64,000 nt of DNA, taken from the NCBI GenBank assembly GCA_964460905.1, contig CAYWRM010000006.1:62001-126000 (forward strand), read 5' to 3'. A program made the translations under genes and the position numbers. This document shows positions 53,636 through 62,861 of the stretch, piece by piece. The DNA is from GCA-002708315 sp964460905 (GTDB taxonomy: Bacteria > Bacteroidota > Bacteroidia > Bacteroidales > F082). The stretch's first letter is position 1; each line of letters opens with the position of its first letter. The notes under the pieces are model-generated. The model ran no database searches. It was given only the letters and a program-made list of their open reading frames with translations, and was not told the DNA's origin.

Positions 53636-54031
53636 ATGACTGAATTTATAAAACTAATTAATGAAATAAAAACAATTGGTGCACTTGAATGCGCCATTGA
53701 TGTAGCGTTAGATAATAGTAACAACACATTAAATTCTAAAGTCGCAGACGCAATACATTATAAGCTGGAAGAATTAAAAACCTATTCGGGTTTGCTCATT
53801 GGGTGTGGTTACGATTTTGATGGCGACGTTTACTACTTATTGCTATTGAATAATGAAATTGTAACCCAGTGCATAATCTACAACGAGAATGACTACTACA
53901 AACTTAATGAATCAATTTCTCAAATCGACATTATGCTACCCATTACAATCACAGGCAGTGGAATCTTAAAGCAAGGAAATACCAAAATAAAATTCAATAC
54001 AGCATTAAATACTGAATATATCGAAAAATAA
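53636..54031 (+). CDS. Hypothetical element protein, 131 aa
   Basis: An acidic 131-aa protein (TEFIKLINEIKTIGALECAI; LNKGN-poor, Asp/Asn rich) starting at ATG 53636 and ending 2 bp before the DUF6371 gene, so probably translated together with it. No signal peptide or membrane segment. The segment YSGLLIGCGYDFDGDVYYLL suggests a small mixed alpha/beta fold. I do not recognise the family. Confidence 0.6.
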   Translation: MTEFIKLINEIKTIGALECAIDVALDNSNNTLNSKVADAIHYKLEELKTYSGLLIGCGYDFDGDVYYLLLLNNEIVTQCIIYNENDYYKLNESISQIDIMLPITITGSGILKQGNTKIKFNTALNTEYIEK

Positions 54032-54033
54032 TT

Positions 54034-55359
54034 ATGAACAAATTCCAATACATATTACAACCTTATACTGGTCGTACTTCACGGCATACTTGTCCTGAAT
54101 GCAAAAAGCCATATCAATTCAGCAGATATATATCTACTGATTCAAATGAAATATTAGCTAATGATGTAGGCAAATGCAACAGGGTTGATAAATGTGGCTA
54201 TCATTACACTCCCAAACAATACTTCTCCGTAAATAATGCTCTCCCCAATAGGGGAGATGTCCGCATGACAGAGGGGTCAAACTCACTACCAGAAATACTG
54301 AGCAAAGCTATAGAGCCAAGCTATATCTCCCATTCAATTTTTAAAGCATCTCTAAAAGAATACAATAATAACAACCTTATTAAATTTCTATATTCCATAC
54401 TTAGCACCGAGCAGGTCGATAAAGCTATAAATATGTATAATATTGGAACTTCCTCCCGATGGAATGGTGGAACAACAATTTTTTGGCAGATAGATACAAA
54501 TAACAAAGTCAGAACAGGCAAACTAATTAAATACGATAACAATGGCCACCGTATTAAGAACCATAATAACTGGGTGCATTCTGTATTAAATATTGAAAAT
54601 TTCAATCTCAAGCAATGTCTTTTTGGCGAACATTTATTAAGTCAATTTCCAAATAAGACCATTGGTATTGTCGAAAGCGAAAAAACTGCAATTATTGCAA
54701 GCGTTTTCCTTACTGATTTACTTTGGTTGGCAACTGGTGGAGTCGAAAATTTAAATAAGGAAAAAGTGATACCTTTAAGAGGTAGAAATGTAATACTGTT
54801 CCCCGATGCTTCAAAAGACGGTAGTATTTATCTAAAATGGAAAGAAAAAGGCAATAAGTTTGGTTTTCAAACATCTGATTATCTCGAACAATACACTAAT
54901 GAGGAACAGAAAGCCAAGGGAGTAGATGTTGCCGATTTCCTAAAAAATGAAAACAAACCCCTAAAAGCAACCCAACCCCAACCTCCCTGCCCGCCGAAGC
55001 AAATGCGAAGGAGGGAACCTCAACCTCAATCTCAGCCTCAACCTCAATCTCAATCTACCCCTCAAATCCCATACAATACCCCTTCCCCAGTTGCAATCAT
55101 CGATAGCAAAATCGAAAATCCCCCAAAACTTAAAGGATCTGAATTAATAGTAAAAAACCGAATATTTACCTCGCCCAACGGTGACAAAATTGAACTCGTT
55201 GGTATTAGAGATTTTGGCGATTGTGGTAACTGGAAGGCTCACGATAAGAAAAACAGACCTTGCCGTCCTTGCATGCTCAACTGCCTCCACTCAATCAAAA
55301 TAAATGATAAACTCCAAAAACGAGAATATTCACAACTGGAAATTCTATTAATGCAGTAA
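54034..55359 (+). CDS. DUF6371-type zinc-finger/Toprim-like primase-associated protein
   Basis: A 441-aa protein. An N-terminal four-Cys zinc motif (HTCPECKKPYQF ... GKCNRVDKCGYHYTPK) is followed by a Toprim-like core (TIGIVESEKTAIIASVF, GGVENLNKEKVIPL, NVILFPDASKDG). A Pro/Gln-rich linker and a second Cys cluster (DCGNWKAHDKKNRPCRPCMLNC) end the chain. It probably acts with DUF3987 in element replication. Two palindromic REP-like insertions sit inside the gene in frame (54238-54280 and 54981-55018), the second in the Pro/Gln linker. The reading frame is intact, so expression is possible. Confidence 0.78.
   Translation: MNKFQYILQPYTGRTSRHTCPECKKPYQFSRYISTDSNEILANDVGKCNRVDKCGYHYTPKQYFSVNNALPNRGDVRMTEGSNSLPEILSKAIEPSYISHSIFKASLKEYNNNNLIKFLYSILSTEQVDKAINMYNIGTSSRWNGGTTIFWQIDTNNKVRTGKLIKYDNNGHRIKNHNNWVHSVLNIENFNLKQCLFGEHLLSQFPNKTIGIVESEKTAIIASVFLTDLLWLATGGVENLNKEKVIPLRGRNVILFPDASKDGSIYLKWKEKGNKFGFQTSDYLEQYTNEEQKAKGVDVADFLKNENKPLKATQPQPPCPPKQMRRREPQPQSQPQPQSQSTPQIPYNTPSPVAIIDSKIENPPKLKGSELIVKNRIFTSPNGDKIELVGIRDFGDCGNWKAHDKKNRPCRPCMLNCLHSIKINDKLQKREYSQLEILLMQ
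54238..54280 (+). repeat. REP-like palindrome inside the DUF6371 gene (first)
   Basis: CTCTCCCCAATAGGGGAGA (54240-54258) is a hairpin (CTCCCC/GGGGAG) followed by TGTCCGCATGACAGAGGGGTC, matching a REP pattern I associate with Bacteroidota genomes. It is in frame and encodes LPNRGDVRMTEGS. Confidence 0.55.
54981..55018 (+). repeat. REP-like palindrome inside the DUF6371 gene (second)
   Basis: ACCTCCCTGCCCGCCGAAG-CAAATGC-GAAGGAGGGA forms an imperfect hairpin of the CCCGCC-GAAGCAAATGC-GAAGGCGGG type. It encodes CPPKQMRRRE inside the Pro/Gln-rich linker. Confidence 0.5.
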
Positions 55360-55646
55360 CCCGACTTCTGTCTCCCGTCTCCCACCCAAAATCGAATTTA
55401 TAAATACATATTGAAAATAAATGAATATCTAATATTTTTCCCTACATTTGAAATCTGCTAAAAACACCCACATAAAAATGAAAATCATCATAACTAAAAA
55501 AGTACACATTACACACCAAGACCAACAAATATGTTTACCTTTCTACATACAGAGATAAATAAAATAAAAGCACTTGTACACTTTGCCAATTGGTATGGGC
55601 AAGTTGAAAACAAGAAACTACTACTAACAATTAAATAGAAGAAAAC
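55360..55646. other. Intergenic region upstream of the cargo genes
   Basis: A 287-bp gap with a -7-like box TACATTTG (55443-55450) and a TTGTACA word at 55574-55580 like those at the integrase promoter. No gene is seen. Confidence 0.4.
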
Positions 55647-56570
55647 ATGAGATATTTATTTTTAATCGCTATTTTTTCGTATTCGTATTGGCTTTTGGGT
55701 CAAAATAAATCAACGCAGACTTATTCGGGAAACTTTGAAGGAGGTAAGGCGACATATTCTTATTATGAAAATAATGAATATGAAAGAATCTACAATGGTG
55801 ACTTTGAGTATACTGGAAATGTCGAGGACTATGTTGGATTAGTTTTTAATATTAGTGGTGACTTTGCAAATAACCTAAAAGAAGGAAAATGGATATTTTC
55901 TGTCGAAGATGTAAAATCACCTGTTTTACGTACATTAAATCAAAAAGATAAGGCACTATTTCAACTCCTTCTAGCAACTAGTTCAGGTGATTTAACAAAA
56001 GAACAAATTCAAGTTCTAAAGAAAGCTGTAAATACTGGTACTACTGAGGTTTGTCAAACATATAGCTCAACTCTAACTGGTCAATATGTCGCTGGTAAAT
56101 TAGAAGGCATGTGGACTTTTAAGGAAACTTCTTCTGGAGAACAATTATATGAACTTGGAAATCATGATTCACCAATTAACAGCGCCGTTTCGTTTAAAGA
56201 CAACCACTTAGTTGGCAGCTTCTTATATAAAATGGATGAAAAGAATTACGTTAATGGACAATTTAACCAAAACGGGGCCATAGATGGAAAATGGATCACA
56301 AAATGGGTAAATAATGGAATCGAATTTGAGAATATTTGTGAATACGAAAATGGACACATAATTAAAATGATCGAAAGAAATACAGCAACTGGTGAGATAT
56401 TATTAAGTGATAACCAAATAGACTCAAAAGGACTGGATAAAATAGCTAAAGCAATATTCTTTTGGGTAGATAATTCTATTAAATTCGATCAGTTAAATGT
56501 TTCTAAAAGAAATTATATGTTTAAGTTTCCTAAAGGAATTGTAACCCCAAAATCTGATTATAACTTTTAA
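55647..56570 (+). CDS. Secreted hypothetical protein with MORN-like repeats
   Basis: A 307-aa protein with signal peptide MRYLFLIAIFSYSYWLLG. The mature part contains repeated Gly/Trp-rich beta units (YSGNFEGGKATYSYYENN; DFANNLKEGKWIFS; YVAGKLEGMWTFKE; FNQNGAIDGKWITKW), like MORN or 'toxin-antitoxin system YwqK' repeats. It probably acts at the cell surface or periplasm. It lies with a small ORF (10-bp gap) in element cargo. The function is not recognised. Confidence 0.65.
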   Translation: MRYLFLIAIFSYSYWLLGQNKSTQTYSGNFEGGKATYSYYENNEYERIYNGDFEYTGNVEDYVGLVFNISGDFANNLKEGKWIFSVEDVKSPVLRTLNQKDKALFQLLLATSSGDLTKEQIQVLKKAVNTGTTEVCQTYSSTLTGQYVAGKLEGMWTFKETSSGEQLYELGNHDSPINSAVSFKDNHLVGSFLYKMDEKNYVNGQFNQNGAIDGKWITKWVNNGIEFENICEYENGHIIKMIERNTATGEILLSDNQIDSKGLDKIAKAIFFWVDNSIKFDQLNVSKRNYMFKFPKGIVTPKSDYNF

Positions 56571-56580
56571 TAATACCATT

Positions 56581-56892
56581 ATGATTGAAATTAATACATA
56601 CCTACAAGAACACCAAAATGAGATCAATAATATTATAAGTGAATTTAATACAGAATTTAGTTCTCATGATTTCATTGAAAAGTTTTGTCAAAAACATGAG
56701 GAAGACTATATTGAAATGTTGGTAAATTACAAAAACTCAGGACGGGCGTTCCAAACAGTGCATCAAATGATTGCATTACATTTAAGTAGAAACATGGATA
56801 TTTTCAACATTGAAAAGACAAATAAAAAAGGAAGTGAAAATGTACATGGAAATATTGGTATTATTCAATGGTGGATTAAATCAAAAAAATAA
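56581..56892 (+). CDS. Hypothetical protein, 103 aa
   Basis: A 103-aa protein, mainly helical (EINTYLQEHQNEINNIISEF; IEKFCQKHEEDYIEMLVNYK; VHQMIALHLSRNMDIF), starting 10 bp after the MORN-like protein. No signal peptide, membrane helix or motif I recognise. It is a candidate partner of the upstream gene only by position. Confidence 0.55.
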   Translation: MIEINTYLQEHQNEINNIISEFNTEFSSHDFIEKFCQKHEEDYIEMLVNYKNSGRAFQTVHQMIALHLSRNMDIFNIEKTNKKGSENVHGNIGIIQWWIKSKK

Positions 56893-57051
56893 AACCAGCC
56901 CATAATAAAAAATATAATGCATACCGCAGTTAAGTCATTCATAGAAAATGATTTGTAAATTTGACGATATAGAAATAAAAGAAAGATTATTGAATAAAAT
57001 GCGGCACGCATAATATTCAAACCGTTATGTAGCTAAAAGACACATAAACAA
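56893..57051. other. Cargo intergenic region with -7 box
   Basis: 159 bp with a -7-like TAAATTTG at 56956-56963, 89 bp before the nuclease ATG, and the words GTTAAGT (56942) and CCGTTATG (about 57021) reminiscent of, but too weak to call, integron attC ends. Confidence 0.35.
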
Positions 57052-58224
57052 ATGAATGACAATATAAAAATAGAATTAAGTAATTTGGTTAAAGACCCAA
57101 AATTAGAAGAATTGTCATTAAGTCTTCACACACCTAATTTCTTCAACATATTAAATGTAACAAAAACAGAAATTAGACATTCAAATTTTCTGGCTTGGTT
57201 AATGTCACCAAATGAAAGTCATAATTTGAATGCGATATTTCTGAAATGGTTTTTAAAAGACATATTCTCATCTGAGAAAATTGATTGGGCAAATGAGTTT
57301 TCAATAGATTCTTTGAATTTAAACAACATAAAGATTTATCGAGAGTGGCAAAATATTGATATTATAATTTTGCACGAAGAGTTTATTATTGCAATCGAAA
57401 ATAAAGTTGACTCATCGGAACATTCAAGGCAGCTGAAAAGATACTCTAATATAATAAATGACTCATTTCCTGATTTGAAAAAGGCTTTTGTATTTTTAAC
57501 AATTGATGGTCTAAATCCAAATGATGAAGAAGATGCAAATCAATATATATCTATTGACTATGGGCTAATAAAATCACTAATAGAAATTGTATTATCAGTT
57601 TATAAAAACTCATTATCCCAAAGAATACAGTACTACATAGAAGATTATCTCCTAATTTTAAATAGGTACATTATGAAAGAACACGAATCAGTAGATTTAG
57701 CATTACAACTTTATAAAAATCATAAGGAAGCGATTGACTTTATTATCGAAAATATTCCTGATAAAATTGCAGAAATACGCGAGATAATTGAAGAAACAAT
57801 TCTTGAAGAAGGTTATGTACTAGAAACTTGCAATAAATATTATGCTCGGTTCTTAACTAAAAATTTATCTCCAATAATACCTAAGACAGGCATTTTGGGG
57901 TGGAAAGGAAGTGAAAGTTTTCTATTTGAAATGGCTTACTGGGAAAAAGGTTTGTCACTAAAATTTGTGATTTCACCTGGCAATGAGAAAAACAGACAAG
58001 TTCTCGCAGACATCATGAAATCCCTTCCAAAAAACAAAAAGGCGGCTGGAAAAAAATGGTGGACTCTTTATAGTGACGCAAGAAAAGTTAATTTTATGAA
58101 TGATAAATATGAAGATAGTGGAGAGATAAAATCATTAATTCAAAAATTATTGCGAGAAAATAAAGAATTAATCAATGAAGTTGAGCAAAAAGTAATTGAG
58201 AATAAAGAGAAATTTGAACAATAA
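57052..58224 (+). CDS. PD-(D/E)XK nuclease family protein
   Basis: A 390-aa protein with a PDDEXK_4-type fold in the first 130 residues: RHSNFLAWLMSPNESHNLN, then D103 in NIDIIILHEEFIIAIENK, E116-x-K118, and Q127/K129/Y131 in SRQLKRYSNII. This spacing (D-x12-E-x-K, then Q) is the expected catalytic set. The C-terminal half is family-typical with no named domain. Such nucleases are frequent in Bacteroidota defence or element-cargo loci; here it lies next to a type I restriction system. No methylase partner is adjacent, so its target and control are unknown. Confidence 0.82.
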   Translation: MNDNIKIELSNLVKDPKLEELSLSLHTPNFFNILNVTKTEIRHSNFLAWLMSPNESHNLNAIFLKWFLKDIFSSEKIDWANEFSIDSLNLNNIKIYREWQNIDIIILHEEFIIAIENKVDSSEHSRQLKRYSNIINDSFPDLKKAFVFLTIDGLNPNDEEDANQYISIDYGLIKSLIEIVLSVYKNSLSQRIQYYIEDYLLILNRYIMKEHESVDLALQLYKNHKEAIDFIIENIPDKIAEIREIIEETILEEGYVLETCNKYYARFLTKNLSPIIPKTGILGWKGSESFLFEMAYWEKGLSLKFVISPGNEKNRQVLADIMKSLPKNKKAAGKKWWTLYSDARKVNFMNDKYEDSGEIKSLIQKLLRENKELINEVEQKVIENKEKFEQ

Positions 58225-58482
58225 AGCCGACTGCACACACAATGTATAAAAATAATAACCAAGTCAGCATAAAATTCAATGGTTGTAGCCCGCTTACATA
58301 TTCGTGTAGCTTGATACAAAAACACCACTAAATCGGCTATTATTCTTATACAAACGGGCAGTGGCAATACTAGGATATTCAACAATTTAAAAAAACTACA
58401 CAATAAGCAAACAAAAAAACTAATCGGAAAAAGCAAAAAGAGATACTCATTATTTGTCAACCTTCATCTGAAAATTATTCAT
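58225..58482. other. Gap before hsdR
   Basis: 258 bp, A+T rich, without a gene or clear terminator. Short inverted words AGCCGA (58226) and TCGGCT (58333) bound part of it. Confidence 0.4.
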
Positions 58483-61296
58483 ATGTCACAAAATATAAAC
58501 CAAAACCCTGAACAAATTGCCAGAGATAAAATCGACCAAATGTTGATTGATGCTGGTTGGGTTGTACAGTCTAAAAAAGAAGTAGATATAGGAGCAAGTA
58601 AAGGTGTTGCAGTTAGAGAGTATCAAACAGATGTTGGACCTGCTGATTATGTACTTTTTGTGGATAGAAATCCTGTAGGAATTATTGAAGCAAAACGAGA
58701 GGATGAAGGCTTTCACCTAACATCTACTGAAGATCAGTCATTAGGATATGCAAAAGCAAAACTTAAATATTTGGATAATGACCCTCTGCCATTTGTTTAT
58801 GAAAGTACTGGAATTATTACAAGATTTAGAGATTACAGAGACCCTAAACCAAGAGGAAGAACAGTTTTTAGTTTTTTCAAACCTGAAACTATTGCTGAAT
58901 GGCTAAAAAAAGATAGTAGCCTAAGAGGTCGATTACTTGATATTCCTCAATTAAATGAAGCAGGATTACGACCAGCCCAAAAAAAAGCAATAAAAAATCT
59001 TGAAAAGTCTTTTAAAAAAAACAAACCGAAAGCTTTAATACAAATGGCTACGGGCGCAGGAAAAACTTTTACAGCTGCCACTTTTGTTTATCGACTTTTA
59101 AAATATGCCGACGCCAAGAGAATATTATTTTTAGTTGATACAAAAAACTTAGGCGAACAGGCTGAACAAGAATTTATGAGTTTTCAGCCCAATGACGTTA
59201 ATCGAAAATTCACCGAATTATATAATGTACAGCGTTTAACATCAAGGTATATTCCAACTGACAGTCAGGTTTGCATTTCTACAATACAGCGTATGTATGC
59301 CATACTAAAAGGCGAAGAATTGGAAGAAGGCGCAGAAGATACAAATCCAAATGAATCAACTTGGATGCAAAATCAACAAAATAAAAAACAGGCAATGCCG
59401 GTTGAATATTCGGCTCAAGTTCCAATCGAAATGTTTGACTTTATTGTAATTGACGAGTGTCATCGCTCCATTTATAATCTTTGGAAACAAGTGTTAGATT
59501 ACTTTGATTCTTTTCTTATTGGTTTAACTGCAACCCCCGACAAACGAACTTTTGGCTTTTTTGAAGAAAATGTTGTAAGTGAATATACTTATGAAGAATC
59601 TGTATTAGATGGTGTAAATGTTCCGTATGATGTTTACAATATAGAAACAAAAATATCACAAAATGGAGATGTTGTAAAAGCTGGTTGGTTTGTTGACAGA
59701 CGAGATAAACTAACACGGAAAACACGATGGCAACAAGAGGACGAAGATACAGAATACCATAGAAACGATTTGGATAAAAAGGTTGTGAATCCAAGTCAAA
59801 TACGAAACATTATTCGTCAGTACAAAAAAGCATTGGAAACAGAAATTTTCCCAAACAGAAAAGACGAAAATGGAGAATACGAAGTACCAAAAACTTTAGT
59901 GTTTGCCAAAACCGACAGCCACGCAGATGATATTATAAAAATCATAAGAAAAGAATTTGACGAAGGAGACGATTTTTGTAAGAAAGTAACTTACAAATCA
60001 ATAGAAGATCCAAAATCTGTTTTAAACCGTTTTAGAAATTCTTACTACCCACGAATAGCCGTTACGGTAGATATGATTGCCACAGGAACCGATGTAAAGC
60101 CTTTGGAGGTTTTACTTTTTATGCGCGACGTAAAAAGTTCAGGTTATTTTGAGCAGATGAAAGGTAGAGGAACTCGAACAATTAACAGCGATAGTTTGCA
60201 GTTGGTTTCAAAAACAGCAAAAAACAAAACTCATTTTGTTATCGTTGATGCTGTTGGGGTTACAAAATCAAAAAAGACGGACAGCCGACCATTGGAAAGA
60301 AAACCTACTGTTGCTCTTAAAGATTTGCTTGGTGCGGTAACAATGGGTGTTACCGAAGAAGATTTGTTTCTTTCGCTTGCCAACCGATTAATACGCTTAG
60401 AAAAGCAAATTACCGACAAGGAGAAAGAAAAATTACTGGAATATTCTAAAGGGAAAAACCTTAAACAAATTAGCAAAGAATTACTTTCTGCTTTTGATAA
60501 AGATGAAATTGAAGAAAAAGCAAAATCTAAGATAGAGGCAATTCCTATTCAAGACCGAACTCCCGATAAAGAAGAACAAGCCAGAAAAGAAGCACAAAAA
60601 GAACTCATTAATCAAGCAGCTTCAACTTTCAACGGAAAGCTGAACGATTATATAGAAAATGTCCGCTTAGAACACGAACAGATTATTGACTCGGTTAATA
60701 TTGACGAAGTAACAAAAGCAGAATGGGATACAACCTCTGTAGATAAAGCAAACGAAATTGTAACAGACTTTAACGCTTATCTTGAAGCTAACAAAGATGA
60801 AATTATAGCACTAAGCATATTTTACAAACAGCCATACAATCGCAGAAATATTACTTTTAGTATGATAAAAGATGTTTTTGATAAATTAAAATTGGATAAG
60901 CCAATGCTTGCACCCGATTATGTTTGGGATGCTTACAGTACGCTTGAAGAAGTAAAAAGCAAACAGCCAACAGATGAGCTTACAGCATTGGTTTCTTTAA
61001 TACGTCGTGCGTGTGGAATTGATAAAGAATTAGTACCTTTTGATAGTACCATTGACTATAACTTTAAAACTTGGATTTTCAAACAAAATGCTGGAAAGCA
61101 TAATCGTTTTACTAACGAACAAATGGAGTGGTTACGTGAATTGAAAAACCACGTTGTAAATTCTTACCACATAGAGGTAGAAGACCTTGATTTTACGCCA
61201 TTCGATGAAAAAGGCGGTAGAGGTCGTATGTATCAGCTTTTCGGAAATGAAATGACGGAAATTATTAATGAACTTAACGAGGTATTAGCAGCATAA
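58483..61296 (+). CDS. hsdR: Type I restriction enzyme R subunit (HsdR)
   Basis: A 937-aa restriction/translocase subunit. The N-terminal nuclease has D55 (ADYVLFVDRNP) and E69-A-K71 (GIIEAKRE). The helicase has Walker A with K194 (MATGAGKTFTAA), the DECH box with D324 (VIDECHRSIYN), and motif VI ATGTDVKPLEV ... QMKGRGTRT. The C-terminal third matches the EcoEI-type R protein tail. All key residues are intact. It couples directly to hsdS by a TAATG overlap (61294-61298). It needs HsdM and HsdS; hsdM is not in the window. Confidence 0.93.
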   Translation: MSQNINQNPEQIARDKIDQMLIDAGWVVQSKKEVDIGASKGVAVREYQTDVGPADYVLFVDRNPVGIIEAKREDEGFHLTSTEDQSLGYAKAKLKYLDNDPLPFVYESTGIITRFRDYRDPKPRGRTVFSFFKPETIAEWLKKDSSLRGRLLDIPQLNEAGLRPAQKKAIKNLEKSFKKNKPKALIQMATGAGKTFTAATFVYRLLKYADAKRILFLVDTKNLGEQAEQEFMSFQPNDVNRKFTELYNVQRLTSRYIPTDSQVCISTIQRMYAILKGEELEEGAEDTNPNESTWMQNQQNKKQAMPVEYSAQVPIEMFDFIVIDECHRSIYNLWKQVLDYFDSFLIGLTATPDKRTFGFFEENVVSEYTYEESVLDGVNVPYDVYNIETKISQNGDVVKAGWFVDRRDKLTRKTRWQQEDEDTEYHRNDLDKKVVNPSQIRNIIRQYKKALETEIFPNRKDENGEYEVPKTLVFAKTDSHADDIIKIIRKEFDEGDDFCKKVTYKSIEDPKSVLNRFRNSYYPRIAVTVDMIATGTDVKPLEVLLFMRDVKSSGYFEQMKGRGTRTINSDSLQLVSKTAKNKTHFVIVDAVGVTKSKKTDSRPLERKPTVALKDLLGAVTMGVTEEDLFLSLANRLIRLEKQITDKEKEKLLEYSKGKNLKQISKELLSAFDKDEIEEKAKSKIEAIPIQDRTPDKEEQARKEAQKELINQAASTFNGKLNDYIENVRLEHEQIIDSVNIDEVTKAEWDTTSVDKANEIVTDFNAYLEANKDEIIALSIFYKQPYNRRNITFSMIKDVFDKLKLDKPMLAPDYVWDAYSTLEEVKSKQPTDELTALVSLIRRACGIDKELVPFDSTIDYNFKTWIFKQNAGKHNRFTNEQMEWLRELKNHVVNSYHIEVEDLDFTPFDEKGGRGRMYQLFGNEMTEIINELNEVLAA

Positions 61297-62861
61297 TGAG
61301 AGAAGATTGGATAGAAGTTGAATTAGGTGAAATTCTCAAACTAAAAAATGGTTTTGCATTTAAAGCTAAAGATTACATTGAAGATGGGATACCTGTTTTT
61401 AGAATTGGTAATATAAATGATTGGATTGTTTCAGAATATAATGCTAAACGAATTAAGGAAAGTGAAGTTTATGATGATTATATTGTTGAAAATGGCGATA
61501 TTTTAATCGCGATGTCTGGCGCTACAACAGGTAAATTTGGTATATATAATTCTGAGAAAAAGGCATATCAAAATCAACGAGTTGGTAATTTAAAACTGTA
61601 TTCTGAAAAATTCACAAATAAGCAATTTGTTTTTTATCTACTATATTCTTTAAAAAGAAAAATTGAAGAAGACGCATATGGTGGCGCCCAGCCAAATATC
61701 TCTTCATCCAAAATTGAAGCATTAAATACAAATCTTGCCCCTCTTCCCATCCAACGAGCAATAGTTTCAAAAATAGAAACCTTTTTTTCCGATTTACATA
61801 ACGGAATCGCAAGTTTTAAAAAAGCACAAGAGCAGTTAAAAATATACAGGCAAGCGGTTCTTAAAAAAGCATTTGAAGGCGAACTCACAAAAGAATGGAG
61901 AGCAAAACAAAGCAATCTTCCAACTGCCGAAGAACTTTTAAAGCAAATAAAAGAAGAACGCCAAAACCACTACGACCAACAAATTAAAGATTGGAAAAAA
62001 GCGGTTAAAGAGTGGGAGATAAATGTGAAAGAGGGCAAGAAGCCAAGTAAGCCTCAAAAGAATAAGTACTTTGCTGTTTTGTCGGTAGATGAACTAAACA
62101 TGTTACCTAAATTACCTAGCAATTGGTTTTGGGACAAATTAGGTAATGTTTGTTTGAAGATTATGGATGGCACTCATTTTTCACCCAAAAATACAGATGT
62201 TGGTGATTTTAAATATATTACTGCAAAGAATATAAAAGAAGGGCGTATACTTTTAGATAATATTTCTTACGTAACTAGTGCTGATCATTTAGAAATATTT
62301 TCTCGGTGTGACGTCAAAAAAGGTGATGTTTTATATATTAAAGATGGTGCAACAACTGGAAGAGCAGCTATAAATAATTTGAATGAAGAGTTCTCATTAT
62401 TATCAAGTGTAGCAGTATTTCGTACTGCTCACAAATTAATCTTACCCCAATATTTAGAATATTTTCTAAATTCTCAAGTAACAAAGAATAGAATGTTGAG
62501 TAATATTGCAGGAGTAGCTATTACTAGACTAACATTAATTAAGCTAAATAATTCTTTTCTTTCTCTTTGCTCAATCCAAGAACAAAACCAAATAGTTCAG
62601 GAAATAGAAACCCGCTTATCTGTTTGTGATAAAGTAGAGCAAAGCATTACTGAAAGTCTTGAAAAAGCCAAAGCCCTTCGCCAAAGCATTCTTAAAGAAG
62701 CTTTTGAAGGTAGTTTATTGAGCAAGGCAGAAATTGAAGCCTGTAAAAAGGAAAATGATTACGAACCTGCAAGTGAACTGCTAAAGAAAATAAAAGCAGA
62801 GAAAGAGGAAAAAGAGAAAGAGAAGAAGAAAAAGAATACTAAAAAGAAAAGTAAGAAATAA
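61296..62861 (+). CDS. hsdS: Type I restriction-modification specificity subunit (HsdS)
   Basis: A 521-aa protein with two target-recognition domains and helical spacers. TRD1 is about 1-170 (WIEVELGEILKLKNGFAFKA; QPNISSSKIEALN), the central conserved region about 165-240 (VLKKAFEGELTKEWRAKQ), TRD2 about 260-440 (NWFWDKLGNVCLKIMDGTHF), and the distal spacer about 440-521 with a Lys-rich tail. Both halves are full length, so a bipartite recognition site is expected but cannot be predicted. It starts at the last base of the hsdR stop. Confidence 0.92.
   Translation: MREDWIEVELGEILKLKNGFAFKAKDYIEDGIPVFRIGNINDWIVSEYNAKRIKESEVYDDYIVENGDILIAMSGATTGKFGIYNSEKKAYQNQRVGNLKLYSEKFTNKQFVFYLLYSLKRKIEEDAYGGAQPNISSSKIEALNTNLAPLPIQRAIVSKIETFFSDLHNGIASFKKAQEQLKIYRQAVLKKAFEGELTKEWRAKQSNLPTAEELLKQIKEERQNHYDQQIKDWKKAVKEWEINVKEGKKPSKPQKNKYFAVLSVDELNMLPKLPSNWFWDKLGNVCLKIMDGTHFSPKNTDVGDFKYITAKNIKEGRILLDNISYVTSADHLEIFSRCDVKKGDVLYIKDGATTGRAAINNLNEEFSLLSSVAVFRTAHKLILPQYLEYFLNSQVTKNRMLSNIAGVAITRLTLIKLNNSFLSLCSIQEQNQIVQEIETRLSVCDKVEQSITESLEKAKALRQSILKEAFEGSLLSKAEIEACKKENDYEPASELLKKIKAEKEEKEKEKKKKNTKKKSKK

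Noticed and set aside
56935..58340. Integron attC-like sites around the nuclease gene
   Set aside because: Words such as GTTAAGT and CCGTTATG resemble attC ends, but no full paired site structure could be built.
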